Source: Anisakis pegreffii (lineage: Eukaryota > Nematoda > Chromadorea > Rhabditida > Anisakidae). Taken from it: a DNA stretch of 64,000 nucleotides. The stretch spans positions 23,108-87,107 of the forward strand of contig JAPYMA010002544.1 in assembly GCA_035041965.1 (NCBI GenBank), given 5' to 3'. Both the position numbers and the translations under genes were made by a program. Below, piece by piece: positions 14,201 through 26,400 of the stretch (positions are counted from its first letter, which is position 1; every line of letters begins with the position of its first letter). The notes under the pieces were generated by a model. The model made no database searches and was not told the origin of the DNA. It worked only from the letters and a program-made list of their open reading frames with translations.

Positions 14201-17188
14201 ACTTCGCTCATGGCAGTTCGGCGTGAAACTGAAAGTGTTTAAAGTTGATTCATCTACTTTCAGTGATTCGGAGATGCGAGTGCATCGTAATGGTCCCTTA
14301 TGGGCGTATTGTCGTGCCTCGATGTCACTTGCGGGCTATTTACCTCCGTTATGTGATCCTGTCGATGGACATTTATTACTGGATGGCGGTTATGTGAACA
14401 ATCTACCTGCTGATGTTATGAGGTTACTCTTTGCACTTTGATATTGGTCGTGTGATATACGAACAACGGAAAACCATGAAAAGCTTCAAGAGTACGCTCG
14501 TAATTCAACGATTCTAGCGATTCGAAGAAAAATCATTCGATATCAACGTTTCAGATTCATCAGAATTATGTTTAGTTGATCTCAACTTCCTGAACAGTTG
14601 ATTGAAATGAAATGTTCAGATCGATGGGTGCCAAAGTTGTGATCGCAGTTGATGTGGGTGCGAGATCAGAGGATAACTTGACAAATTATGGTGATTCCCT
14701 GAACGGATTTTGGGTTCTTTTCAACAAGTTGAATCCATTCAGCAAGCCTGTCAAAGTGCTGAATATGGAAGAAATTCAGGTTTTTCATGCATTCAGCATT
14801 TCATTACAGTAGAAATTGTCAAGTTTTATCGCCGCAACTGACGTTTCTTTTCATTTGATTCCACATTCTCTCATCATCACTTCAAACTGACGTGTTTTTA
14901 AGGGTCGCCTGGCATATGTGTCGTGCGTTCGACAACTCGAACAAGTCAAAAAGGCACCGTATTGTCATTATTTAAGACCACCAATCGCTCAGTACGAAAC
15001 ACTTGATTTTGCGAAATTTGATGCAATAGAAGTGAGGATTTTGAAATTTATTGTTATATTCACTCGTTGTCTGACTTTTTAAGTATGTTGCACGATTAAT
15101 TCATAAATTTTGGCTGATTGTTGGATGTTGAGCGGATGTTTTAGGAGGTTGGTTACAATTACGGAATGGAAACAATCTCGGATTTGGTCAAAGGAAGTGG
15201 TCTGCTGAAGAATATCATTGGACCTGAGGTGTTACGCTCGCTGAGACTGCGACAAGGACGTCATGAATTGGCCAAGCGGAGTGTCTACGATCGCTCGTTG
15301 GCATCGTCGTTCACCAATTTGGCCGCTCGCGTCTCGAAAATACCAAAAGCGGTCCCTAGCAAAGAAAGTAGCTCGATTAGTGGTCATTCATCTGAGGATG
15401 AACTGAGTGAAGGTTGGTTGTCACCTAGCAGACATTAACCCCCAAATAACAGAGTGACTGGTCATGAATGATCATTGCTGATTGAACATTAGGGATTCTT
15501 TGGGCTTGCAGATGATCTAGACGGGTACGTTAGTGAGCCGTGTTCAAATAGTTATCAGTTGCGACGTTCGTCACGTCTGATGTACATCGGTGATGATGAC
15601 CTCGAGCAGACCAGTGAAGAGGAGCACAGTGGAGGAGCGATCACGCCGCAACGATCGTATTCTTTGTCGAAATCCGAACAGTGCGAGCAATTCATCGAAT
15701 GCAAACAGTCCAAAATTCGCATCAGATCGGCCATGTCAATACCGGCAAGTGTCAAAATGACTGCATCACTGACTCGACGACAGACGTGTGTTGCTGAAAT
15801 GCTGATCACGAAAGGCGCCGCTTCTGTGGAACAATCGGGCGCGAAAAGAAAGTTGGCCGCAGCGATGTCTCATGCGCGGAAACGTCATCGAACGATGACC
15901 GATGTTACGGATGAGTTGTTCCGATTCAACGATATACTCCGTGAACTGGGCGCCTCTACACATGCTGATAAACTATATGTGGAACGTCCCGAAAAAAATG
16001 CACTGGTGACGAAGTCATCTGATGCTGTTGTTTGTGATAGAGGTGAGTAGTAGGCGTTTGAGCGAATGGGCAATTTTATCATCGTTATGATGTGTATTCA
16101 TGTTGCATGTGCACTCACTCTTGTGTTTTGCATGTTTTTATTTGTTATGTATGGTGACTGCAACATGCATGCTTTTGATAGATTTTGAGCTTTTATTTCT
16201 CTATAATTGCTGGTTGGATTTACTTCTTCATAGTTTACTTAGTTCAATTTAAGTTTTGCTTGTTTCTTGTTTGGTTTGTGCTTTTGTTTATTCGTTATTT
16301 ATTTCTTTCCTCATTGCTTATCGTAATTGCTTTATTTGATGGTTGTACTGAGCCCCTGTCGAAACAACATCTCCCAAAATAAGGGCGACTGCAAATGAAC
16401 GGTTTATTTTCGCAATCAAGAGACTGCACTCCCGAAAACCCAGCTTTATCCGAGTCTTGAAGACTGATTTTGATTGATGTTGATGAAGGAAGCATCGATG
16501 TAAAGTCTAGTTGAAATCGGAGCTCTAGTTTAGATATTTCAAACGAAGAAATTTTCGGTTAATCAGATTGTTGCTTCGAGAAATCATTGAATATTTGAAA
16601 ATTACTGGATCAAATTTGAAAAATCTCTAAAAATGATTTCATCATCTTCATTTTAAATATTCGCTCTACAGCGAACTGGTAACCGACCGTTTTTTTTTTC
16701 AAGTGAAAAGTTGATGCTTTTATTTTTTTGACATTGATTAATCGCTTACGAGTAACATTTCTGTGCAGTTTTTATGTTATGTCAGTTGTCCTAATTAATC
16801 TTTCGTATTGTAATTGAATGTTTCATCCGAAATTCTTTTTTTTCATTTTTCAAACCCATTCATTCATTCAGTTTTCTTAATCATCCTTCAATGTCAACTA
16901 ACGTAACGATTTTAAAAAATTTGACTAATTGCAACGTTTAACGCTTTACACTCATCCGATAGTTATTATCAATCAAATGTTCACTGTGTCCATTGAAAAT
17001 TATCTAATAATAAGCTGAAATTTTCAATATTTTGAAGACCTCGTTAATCAATCAAACTTTTTTCATTTTCAGAAGCCAACTCATCAGTGGAGAATGGAAG
17101 CAGAGTTGTGGTTGTGAGCAACTGCGAGAAAGAACCGCTGGAGACTGCTGACATCAATCAGAACCGCAAAACCAATACAACGACTTAA
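5300..17188 (+). CDS. PNPLA6: Neuropathy target esterase-like patatin phospholipase (NTE/PNPLA6-7 family), 27 exons
   Basis: Predicted ER-anchored lysophospholipase/phospholipase B. Exons: 5300-5366, 5804-5920, 6192-6306, 6562-6723, 6850-6997, 7284-7379, 7537-7598, 7962-8109, 8362-8470, 8575-8771, 8845-9014, 9221-9352, 9694-9808, 9990-10097, 10341-10469, 10636-10790, 11947-12118, 12439-12618, 12727-12866, 13143-13293, 13494-13651, 14264-14422, 14620-14779, 14903-15031, 15145-15412, 15512-16042, 17073-17188. All junction phases agree, giving about 1397 aa against about 1375 for human PNPLA6. Seen: an N-terminal hydrophobic helix (residues 1-22), three cNMP-binding-like domains (exons about 4-8, 10-12, 13-14), the oxyanion loop GGGGAR|G split by an intron, nucleophile Ser in GGTSMG (codon 13216-13218, about residue 866), and catalytic Asp in LLLDGG (about 984). 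The start is uncertain: the ATG at 5300 directly follows an acceptor, and 3232-3300 is a possible upstream exon. The 12618/12727 junction has an alternative (donor near 12623, acceptor at 12697). The family's RFRKRDK-type motif after the membrane helix was not found. Confidence 0.92.
10211..10234 (+). repeat. Decoy copy of an NTE exon start inside the preceding intron
   Basis: The 24 bases 10211-10234 match 10337-10360 at 23 positions. The second copy is the acceptor AAAG plus the first codons of exon 10341-10469. The upstream copy is followed by unrelated sequence, so it is a short duplication producing a cryptic acceptor with no usable exon behind it. Confidence 0.6.
11206..11268. repeat. 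25-bp tandem repeat, about 2.5 copies, in an NTE intron
   Basis: The unit begins catctagttaattaataacc and repeats at 11206, 11231 and (truncated) 11256. It lies within the 1.16-kb intron 10791-11946. Confidence 0.9.
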
Positions 17189-20100
17189 GCGATTGTTTAA
17201 GATTTTTGATTGCTTGATGGATGAATTTTTGGAAATTTTTGCTGAATATTCTCTCGAATTATTGTTGCTCTGAACGTAATCGATCTCAAATTCTTATTAT
17301 TATACATACACACGCACATATATGGACAACATCTATATATGCGTAAATTTTTCTTCTCTCGATTAAATGTTCCTGGTTTTGTGTTTTCCAATTGAAATTT
17401 TTGTTTTAACGAAAACTTCTTAATTGATGTCTTATCAGTTCAAGTTTATCTTATCATGAAGTCAGTTTGTTTACTCGGTGATTAATCTCCTCGTGTAATC
17501 AGTTTTATGCTCTTTTTAAAAGTTCATTTGTTATTTTCAGTACTTAATTTTGCCACACACACACCAATTTCAGTAAATTTTTTGAAGTGTAGAAATTATT
17601 TAAGATATTTATTAAGATATTATTTATTTATGATATTATCGTATAATCAATCAAATGATTGAGCTTATTCTGCAAAATAAGAGTAATCATTTGATGCTGC
17701 TCCAATATTGAATGTCTTTATTGTGATAAATCCGTGATGAACTGAAGCTTAATTGTGAAATAATGAACTGAATGTTTGAATCAGTCATTTCGTCTTAAGT
17801 TTCTTCGAATATCTTTCAAATGCTCCGAATTATTGAAATCCGCGTGATGCTTTTTATTTGCTACAATGATATGACAATTTTTAACTTTTTTATGTTCAAG
17901 TTTGCTCATAATGTCGATTTGTTTCATTCATTTTTGCGTTGTTCTTGTGATCAGCATTTTCTGACGGAAGATTTCAGAGATTATTGATTGCACATTAGAC
18001 TGATGTTATCTGATGATCGTGTTTCGTTGTATTAATCCCTTCCAGTTGCTTTACAATATTTGATAAGTGATTGATTTGTTAACGATTCTTTATTCGCTTC
18101 TATATTTATTGTTTTAGTTCATTTACTTATTATTATTATTATTCGATCATTTAGTTTATATAACATTATTCTCATCAGTACTACTGTTATCCATTTATCT
18201 ATTTAGTTGATCCGTCATTATTTGTTGTATTTGATTCATGCCCATAGCCACAGAAACCGACTGTTGATCCTTCTGAGATTCAAGCCAGCCATCAAACTTC
18301 CATAAAATCAGGATTTGTTAAGTGGAATACTCCAGCTGACCCTTGAACGACACAAATAGCCCTTTGCGGCTTTTTTGTTCATGCTCCCTTCGGAAGTTGC
18401 AGCTGGAACATGGGTAAAAGGCTGACATCAAGCTATAGGTGTGTCAAGGTGCTTGGCCAGCTTTTTGAAGTGTCGTCAACTAGTTGAAAAGGTTATGTCT
18501 TAGTAATTGGTCATTCTGCAAATTACGGGTCTTATTCATAGTTGTTTGCACAGATTATTTATTGAATAGTTCGATTATTAAACGTGTTGAAAGTTTTAAT
18601 GTAATTCATCTAATATATTCATTCTTGTTGTTGCGTTTCGTTGATGCAATAAATATCTTTCCAACTCGTTCATCTCTCCATATGCACTCGCTTTGTTTCT
18701 GTACATATGTGAACGGAGATCGCACCCACTTACTAACTTTTCGACATCATACGAGGAATTAAGTGCGACGATTTGCGGTTTATTCAAGCCAACTGTTCAA
18801 TAACAACTCCAAATTATCATGTTGTTCTACAAGATTTTTTGATAAGTTCTGTTCGAATTCTGCAAATTACGGGCCTTATTCATAGTTGTTTGCACAGGTT
18901 ATTGGTAATTATACGAAGAATTAAGTGCGAGGAATTGCGATTTATTCAAGCCAACTGTTAAATAACAATTCCAAATCAACATGTTATTCTATACGATTTT
19001 TTGATAAATTCTGTTCGCGTATGCATGTGAAGAACCATTTATGCTTGTAAGAACCAACCAACAATAACAACATTCAAATGATGAAATTAGTTATTGCCAT
19101 CACAAACACTGAACTCTTTATAAAATGCAAAGAAACATATGATAGCTATTCGTTTGCATTCAGTAACAACGCAAATTGTAATCGCATAAGAACGTTGAGC
19201 TTCATTCATTCGTCCACATTCATCCCATAACGCTGACACTAACTGATCTCGAAGTGACCCTCAAAATTGCTTCTGATGAATTTAGCATCTCTTAGTCGAA
19301 TCCACAAATCAGGCAAGCCTTATTCCTTTTATGGACAACCAAGTGAACTTAATTCCAAATTCCAATTTATCGCATCAACTTCATACAAAGGTGAAAACAA
19401 TCTGTGATTCGTCGTGTTAAAGGAATTAGAGAAATTGATTCCTTTTTTTGAAATTTTTACTGGATTTCAAATACGAACAGAGATGCGATAGTTCAGCGTT
19501 TAATATATAGTTAATGAGACGCACCAGAATAATAACAATAAACTTAATGAGAACAACGAAAACAATGACAATAATAACAGTGAAACAACGCGAGGATGAA
19601 TCAAGACAACAATAATAATATTCGGTATCAACAAATCAGCAAATAACCATCATAAGTACAAATGTCACACAAACAAACCGCTATTATAACAACAAACAAC
19701 TCACAACAAAAGACAAAAATATCAATTCATTTTGGTTCAAAACACAAATTTATCATATTGATTCAATACTGAAAACAATTTCACTGATTGACTGAACCAC
19801 TTCCGAAACGGACTCAAATTCAGTCTGATGCACGCAACACGAAAGATTCTTTCTCGACACAAGAACATAGCCATGTGGTCAGCCAAGTGGCCATTGCCCG
19901 CATAGTACATAACAACTTACCCGATAATTTCCGAAAACAACACACACAACACTCGATGATATTCGTTCAGCATTCATTTCAAAGAAATAACTTCAAATAT
20001 TATTACAAATAAGCAATCATCTTGAAAATTGAACGCAATTTCAGAAGAAAGCCCAAACAAATTGAGTCTAGTCAATTTATGTCACCACTTCAGAATCCGT

Positions 20101-20462
20101 CATGAAAGCGACATTCTCAAAATTAATAACCAAAATGATTTTATTAGTGGTCATACTCATCAAGACAATAATTTCTCTGACAGTAAATGTTACTAATTCA
20201 AAAAGTGAACAATTCGAATGATTCACAAATCAACAGTATATCTGTACACAAATAAACTTCGTCTACGAGATAGAAAAAATAATTTAAGCGATCCGCTGCT
20301 TCATTATCATCAGTAGAAATGCAATGAAGATTCAAATTCACCGTTGGTGCCTTGAATCATCGTACACTGAAAATAAGTCACCACATCAAATAAGTCACAT
20401 TGAAAACAGAATTGACAAATAGAATTAAATGATTGGATACAAACAAACTTAAATGAAAGGAT
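17189..20462. other. Convergent 3' intergenic region between the NTE and SPT6 genes
   Basis: About 3.3 kb separates two genes read toward each other. It holds a duplicated block (listed separately), a GC-richer stretch at about 18240-18480 with stop-interrupted frames on both strands and no family I recognise, and long A/T-rich sequence with CAA/ATA-type low complexity around 19500-19770. No SPT6 tail exon was found in it. A - strand AATAAA at 20145-20140 is a possible SPT6 polyadenylation signal. Confidence 0.6.
18514..19017. repeat. Imperfect tandem duplication (105-bp and about 45-bp blocks)
   Basis: A block at 18751-18855 recurs at 18913-19017 with scattered substitutions. A second block at 18514-18557 recurs at 18858-18904 with two differences. 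The order block B, block A, block B', block A' implies a unit of about 350 bp duplicated once, with an internal deletion in the second copy. Confidence 0.85.
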
Positions 20463-23400
20463 CTAACCGCCTGGCGGAGGTTCCCGATAGTGCTCCTTGA
20501 ACCACGCGAGCATCGACAAAAGGCTGGGAAAAATTTGCTGTCTGAATCGAAACCCTTCCGGAGTCACCGTAAAATATTCGTGTCTCGCTTTCGCGACAGG
20601 CATATAAGACAGCACGAATTTACCGGGGTAGTCTTGTGAAGGAGTCATTGTGTATCTACAATACACGATTGTGAGTAATGTCCACGATCAAACGAGAATA
20701 AATTTTACGATACGAAATCCATTACTGTGCAATCAAGATTTGAAGCAACTTCTTGCCACTTTGATGGATAATTCCCATAATTTCAATATGTTGACGCTCA
20801 GTCACGCACTGCGTCCGCTATTATTTGATTTTGTCATTTAAAAACTAAACTGAGCTCAATGAATAATTCAAATCACGCTTACGGTATACGTGTATGATCC
20901 CGCTTCCTTTCATCAGTTAAATGTGCTACAATTGCTTCACGATCTTCTGCTTTCACACCGTCCAAGAAATATTTATGCGATAAAACGTCGCGTGCAAAAC
21001 CGGCCATTGGCTGAACGTGACGTGCGAGGATCTCATCCAGATCTTCAAATTCCTGAAACAATTATCATTATATCGCTATCCTTTCATCGAGCTTCCCAAT
21101 AGTGAGAACAAACAAAACAAATTTCCGAACATGCTTTTGTTCATTACTTCAAGAAACAATGAATGTAAAATAGAAATTTTGAATGACATTCACTAAAACA
21201 AAACGTACGTCACTGCCAATGAGTAGTGTTTTGCCGAGACTGAATTGATGCAATTTGCCTTCTTCTTTCACGTCGATATGTTGATAGATCCCTTCAGCCA
21301 CTTTCCATGTAACCGTTAAATGCGAAACTGATTTTGAGCTTGGTCTTATTATTGCTTCACCCTACAAAGGCATTATTCATCTGCTGCTCACTTAAACCAA
21401 TTCAAAATGATAACAATTTAAAAACCTGAAGAGTAATGATGATACAAATTGCTGCTTACCTGTTCGAATTTTTGTAACATCCTTTCAGCATCTCTGTAGG
21501 TGACATTGTGGAATGATGGATGTGATATAACTCTCTTCACAAAATTCGTCTGAACTTTCTTCTGCTCTTTAATCTTCCGTTCTGCTTCGTCGTCCTCCTA
21601 CAAATTCGTAAACTCATCACAAAATCTATCACACCATAAATCTAGTCAAACTGAACGTAATTCTTTCAAACATGATCGCATCAATCAATCTTCCATCAGC
21701 TTCAAATATAAAAATGTGAATATACGTACTGAAAACATCCACACGTTTAGAATAAATCGAACTCGATACAAAAATTAATCTATCAACTGAAAACTTGCCA
21801 AAGCTTTCTGACTGTCGAAATAATCGTCTAATTTATTGTTTTGAGGATTCAAACCCCTCAGATCTGATGTACGACACGAACACGTTGCTGAGAATCTTTC
21901 GGGATCCAAATCCAAAATACGGCAGTATACCGGTTGATTTCGCTGCAAATTCAACCTTACCAGACGAGTTCTCTCGACAAAATTTTCCGAAACAAATGCA
22001 GTGAAAAAAATTGACAGTGTGATTCAACGCTGAAAAAAATCGGCTGAATGAAATTCATCATCGAAATGTACGACAAACTTATCTTTCATGAACACAAAGT
22101 AAACTCACTTGCATTCTTTCAGATGGATCTACGAAAGAATCCGGTCGATCCGAGATGTACTTATTCGGAACAAATCCGGTGATTCCGTTGTCGAAACGGA
22201 CCTTCACTCCAACCGGCTGGCCTGGGCATGAGTCAATATGTTGCCAAACCTACAACCGTCATTGCATAATATCTTCCGAAATTTACTCTTTTCAACTCGA
22301 AAACACATTACATATTATCAACTGCAAACAATATCCTAATAAAGTCAAAACGCACCGAAATGCATTCATCTTTATCAATTTTTACGCTCACTATCAACAA
22401 ATGTTAATAACGCAAACAGCAACTATATTAATGATAAAAATCCATCCCTTACCTCATTCGTATTACTAAAATCAGGTTTATAACAATACTGACACTTCCA
22501 CTGCCCGGTTCGTTCATCACGAATCGGAAGCATTCGTTCACGCTCTTCCGGATCACGTGGTTTACGATAAACTGTATGCAGAACGCGCGCTAACATTAGT
22601 TTTCCTGAAAGACATGCATTTGTAAAAACACCATCATATGCTCTCCATAACATTCTAAAATTTATCGTTCCAAGTTCAAAAAATGCAAAAAATCTATATG
22701 CAAAAAGTTACATGAAACTTACTTACAATTAAGTACTACATTAAAACATAAAATCATTTTCACAGAAAACATTGTTCATTAGTCCTCAATTATGACTGCA
22801 CAGAAAACTGAATGGCATTTCGAAAGAAAACCGACAACAACTATCCAACAATGATGTACATTCAAAAGACTAAAAGCAGTTGGAATGAACAATGTCTAAT
22901 CGTGATATCAAAATGAAATAACCAATTGATGCCGGTGTTTCCTTGGTGAGCATTGTGAAGATGCGTTCACGTGATGGACTTTCGTATGGGATGCGCAAAT
23001 CTTTGTAGCGATGATTCAGTTCAGCACGAATATCGTACAGAGTTATACTTTTATTCCCGAAACCCTGTCGAGCCAATTCATCCGCAAATGCATCCAAATC
23101 CAGATCCTTAAAGCAAATCAATCGTTAACCCAATCTCATTTTACTTATATGCGGATGGATATTACTGATATGATATTGATAGGTGCACGGCCTTTGCATA
23201 GGCGACGTATAATCTACGAAAGTTTAAAATGATAGCGAAATATTCGAATATTCCAATTACACACTCAGATCATGAAGCATGCTGAACTCATATGAGATAC
23301 AAAATTTCGGTCTGCAAACTGAAATCAACTGCTAAAAACGATTCATCCTGCGTGGTATACCTTCAGTTTGTCTGGATTCTGAAGGATCTCTTCAAGAGCA

Positions 23401-26400
23401 CTTGTCGGATCGGCTGTATCGTCTATTTCGAGTGCATCAACGGCCATCTTCCGTGCCCATTCGTAAGTTTCTGGATGAACTCGCGATCCATCGAGTACCT
23501 TAAAGGTGCAATCTTACTAATACGTAACGGATTGCAGGTAGTCAGTTTCTATACGCAGGTTTCCTCGAAAAATCTGTTAGCCTTTTAAACGATAAACTGA
23601 AATCATATATAAAAAGAACGCAATAAGAATCGATTAACCTCAACGTAAGCATCAGTTCTTTCAGAGACTTTCGCCGTATCCAACTTGATGAATCCTGCAC
23701 AGTTCATAAACACCTGCGTTGAATTTCAATCCATTATGAGGGAACATATAAACTGATGAAATGAACAATAAAAATTCGTAACAATTGAAAATGGGAAACA
23801 GCATTCAAATAAAAATAGAAACACGAATACGTGCACTCACCTTTGGTCCCATATGACATAAAGTGACCAATTTGGTTCGACTTTCGAGCAGATTGTCGTT
23901 TTGCTTCAATATTTTCAACAAATTGGCCGCTTTACGCGGTCCCAAACCACAAACAAATTGCAGCATGTTCGAACTGTACGGGAATTCCAGGCATCGATGC
24001 ACATCAACACCCACTTCGTTTACACGATTGATGAATTCAAGCGACAACGCATTCAGCAAATCATCCTAAAATTAACTCGAATTCAAAGAATTTAAGCAAT
24101 TCCACGGCTACTCCAGAAAAACTAACTCAAACAGAGGTGTATCAGGCGATAACAAAACAAAAAAAATGCTGAAGGACAAAACAATGACAAATACGCAATG
24201 CTTACTTTGTTAATTTCAGACTGAAGTGGATGATAAGAAATACAGAGCACGTCCTGTTCAATATTAGACAAATGGCAATATTCAACCAATGGGTCCAGCA
24301 GTGACCTTCCTAACGAAACGGCCTGTTTCAGCAGCAACGGATAATCGGGAAATTCAAGCTGAAATTTTGAACAAAAACTTTTATTAGCAATCATAAGATC
24401 ACTATTCAAAGTCCCTCATCAATTAGAAACATTCACTAGTTATTCAATTCTGCTTCTAAATGGTTCATTTTCCTCAACTAAATGATAATCCTCTCCAAAT
24501 TTCCATCAAAAACGACCGAGAGTATCACTGATGAATGAATGATGCTTGATAACATTATAACTTACAATAGCCTGTTTACTATGCATATAAACTTTGGCCG
24601 CTTCGTTGTCAACGATTTCCACCGGTGTAATCGTTGTGCCGTTACTTTCAGCCAGCTGCCTCAGAATCACTTCAATATCTCGTTTCAAATAGAACGCATC
24701 CAAACTTTCACCACATATTGCCAGGACATGTGGACGACGCTTATCGATAAAGTTACTCAAACTTTCCATATCCCTACGCTGCAATCAAAAACACTCTGAA
24801 TGAAACGTATTCATTTCGAGTGTACACCACACGAAAACACAAATCGCGGATGATTCCATAACTGTGCGAAGAGTTACAATGGTACTTTTTCTATCAATGT
24901 CACGAACGCAAAGAACAAAGAATGTAAATCCTTGTGGTGGATCCGATGAAAAATAAAGAGTAAAATGCAGAATACAACAAATTTCTTTTATTAAGCAAAT
25001 AAACGAACAATTTCAAGTATTGTTACCTTCAAATCAGCTTCGCCAGGTTTCATTGAATTGCTATTTTTCATGATATGTACAAGTCGGAGATGATCAACAA
25101 CCTGCCCTTCTTGATCAATCAATGCGCAGAACGAGGCTTGTTCTCTGCAAACAAGAAACTGGTCATAATGGCAACGAACATTACGATTCACTTCATTAAT
25201 GAACCTATTTTACTAAATCGTTTCAAAAAGAATGAACAATTCGCTGACCGAAAAGAGTGTCTAATCGATGGATATATAGGGCAAATGCTCACCTTTCTTC
25301 CGGGTAACACAAACTCAGTATTCGTATTCCTGATCCGTAGTCATCGTTATGGTAATCATCTTCATAGTCTTGATCAACGTGATAAGTTGCTGTCTTGATA
25401 CGCTCGTACAGATTTTGAGTGCATTGCTGAAAGTTATCCATTGAAAGCTTTCAGTAAATAATTCCTGATTTGCAAAGCTAAAATACCATACAATTAGTAT
25501 TCATGTGAAAACGAATCAAATGACTCGACTTATCAGAGAAAAATAAAAGAACAAGAAGTTTTACATTTCGCTTATATACACCACAAAAATTTGTTATTGA
25601 GCATGAACATATTCAACTTGGAACTGTTTGCATGAATCAGATCGCAACGCCACATTATTTCACAGAAATGATCAAATATCGCACCAACCTTAACCACATA
25701 ATCCCTCGCCTCTTGCATCAGCCTCTCGTGCACTTCACGCTCCAGAATCGGTATCAGAAAATCATTTATGCAAACGGTTACTGCCTCTTCACGTACCTTA
25801 TTCCACATTTCAACTACATTCGAGAATTCATCTCTGAAATTAATCATTACAAATTACATTCGATAATTCAAAAACCACCGACAATAAGTTCTGCAAATGC
25901 CAAACGAAAACAACATTCGAAAACTAACTTATGGTATGGTTGCGTTTCCAAGAAATCACTAACAAACGTTCGCTTAATCCGTATATCATCTTCTGTGTCA
26001 CAGTGCAATCGTACATTCAATAAACCCGCATTCTTCGCCTCAAAATGAAAACAAATTTTCATGCTTCAAGCACATCCACAACGTAAAATTACCACTGCCA
26101 TGAAAAATATCCGATTTTCACGATACACTAAACAGCGCACATATCAACACTCCTAATAACCAAGTCCCCCACAATGATAAATATTCCCTCATACCATTCG
26201 ATCTAAGGAAAACCATTCAGTAACTGAACGAATTAGTGAGGCAATTAATTACCTGAATGTACCAAAGATATTCATCATGATGTAGCTCCTTGATTGGTTT
26301 GTCTTTTATATACCTGAAATATGCCCACACCCGATGATAGCATAGTGACTGCAGTATTTAACAGTTTCAGTTGATACCGAATTAAAATAAATTCATCGAC

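Noticed and set aside
15559..16050. 163-codon frame considered as a separate gene
   Set aside because: It is the large penultimate exon of the NTE gene, joined in phase at 15512 and 16042.
18240..18480. Possible transposase fragment in the GC-richer intergenic stretch
   Set aside because: Frames on both strands are broken by stops, and the short peptide resemblance (RHFKKLAKHLD) is too slight to name a family.
21840..21865. gggtttgaatcctc on the - strand resembling a tRNA T arm
   Set aside because: Within an SPT6 S1-domain exon; no cloverleaf can be drawn.
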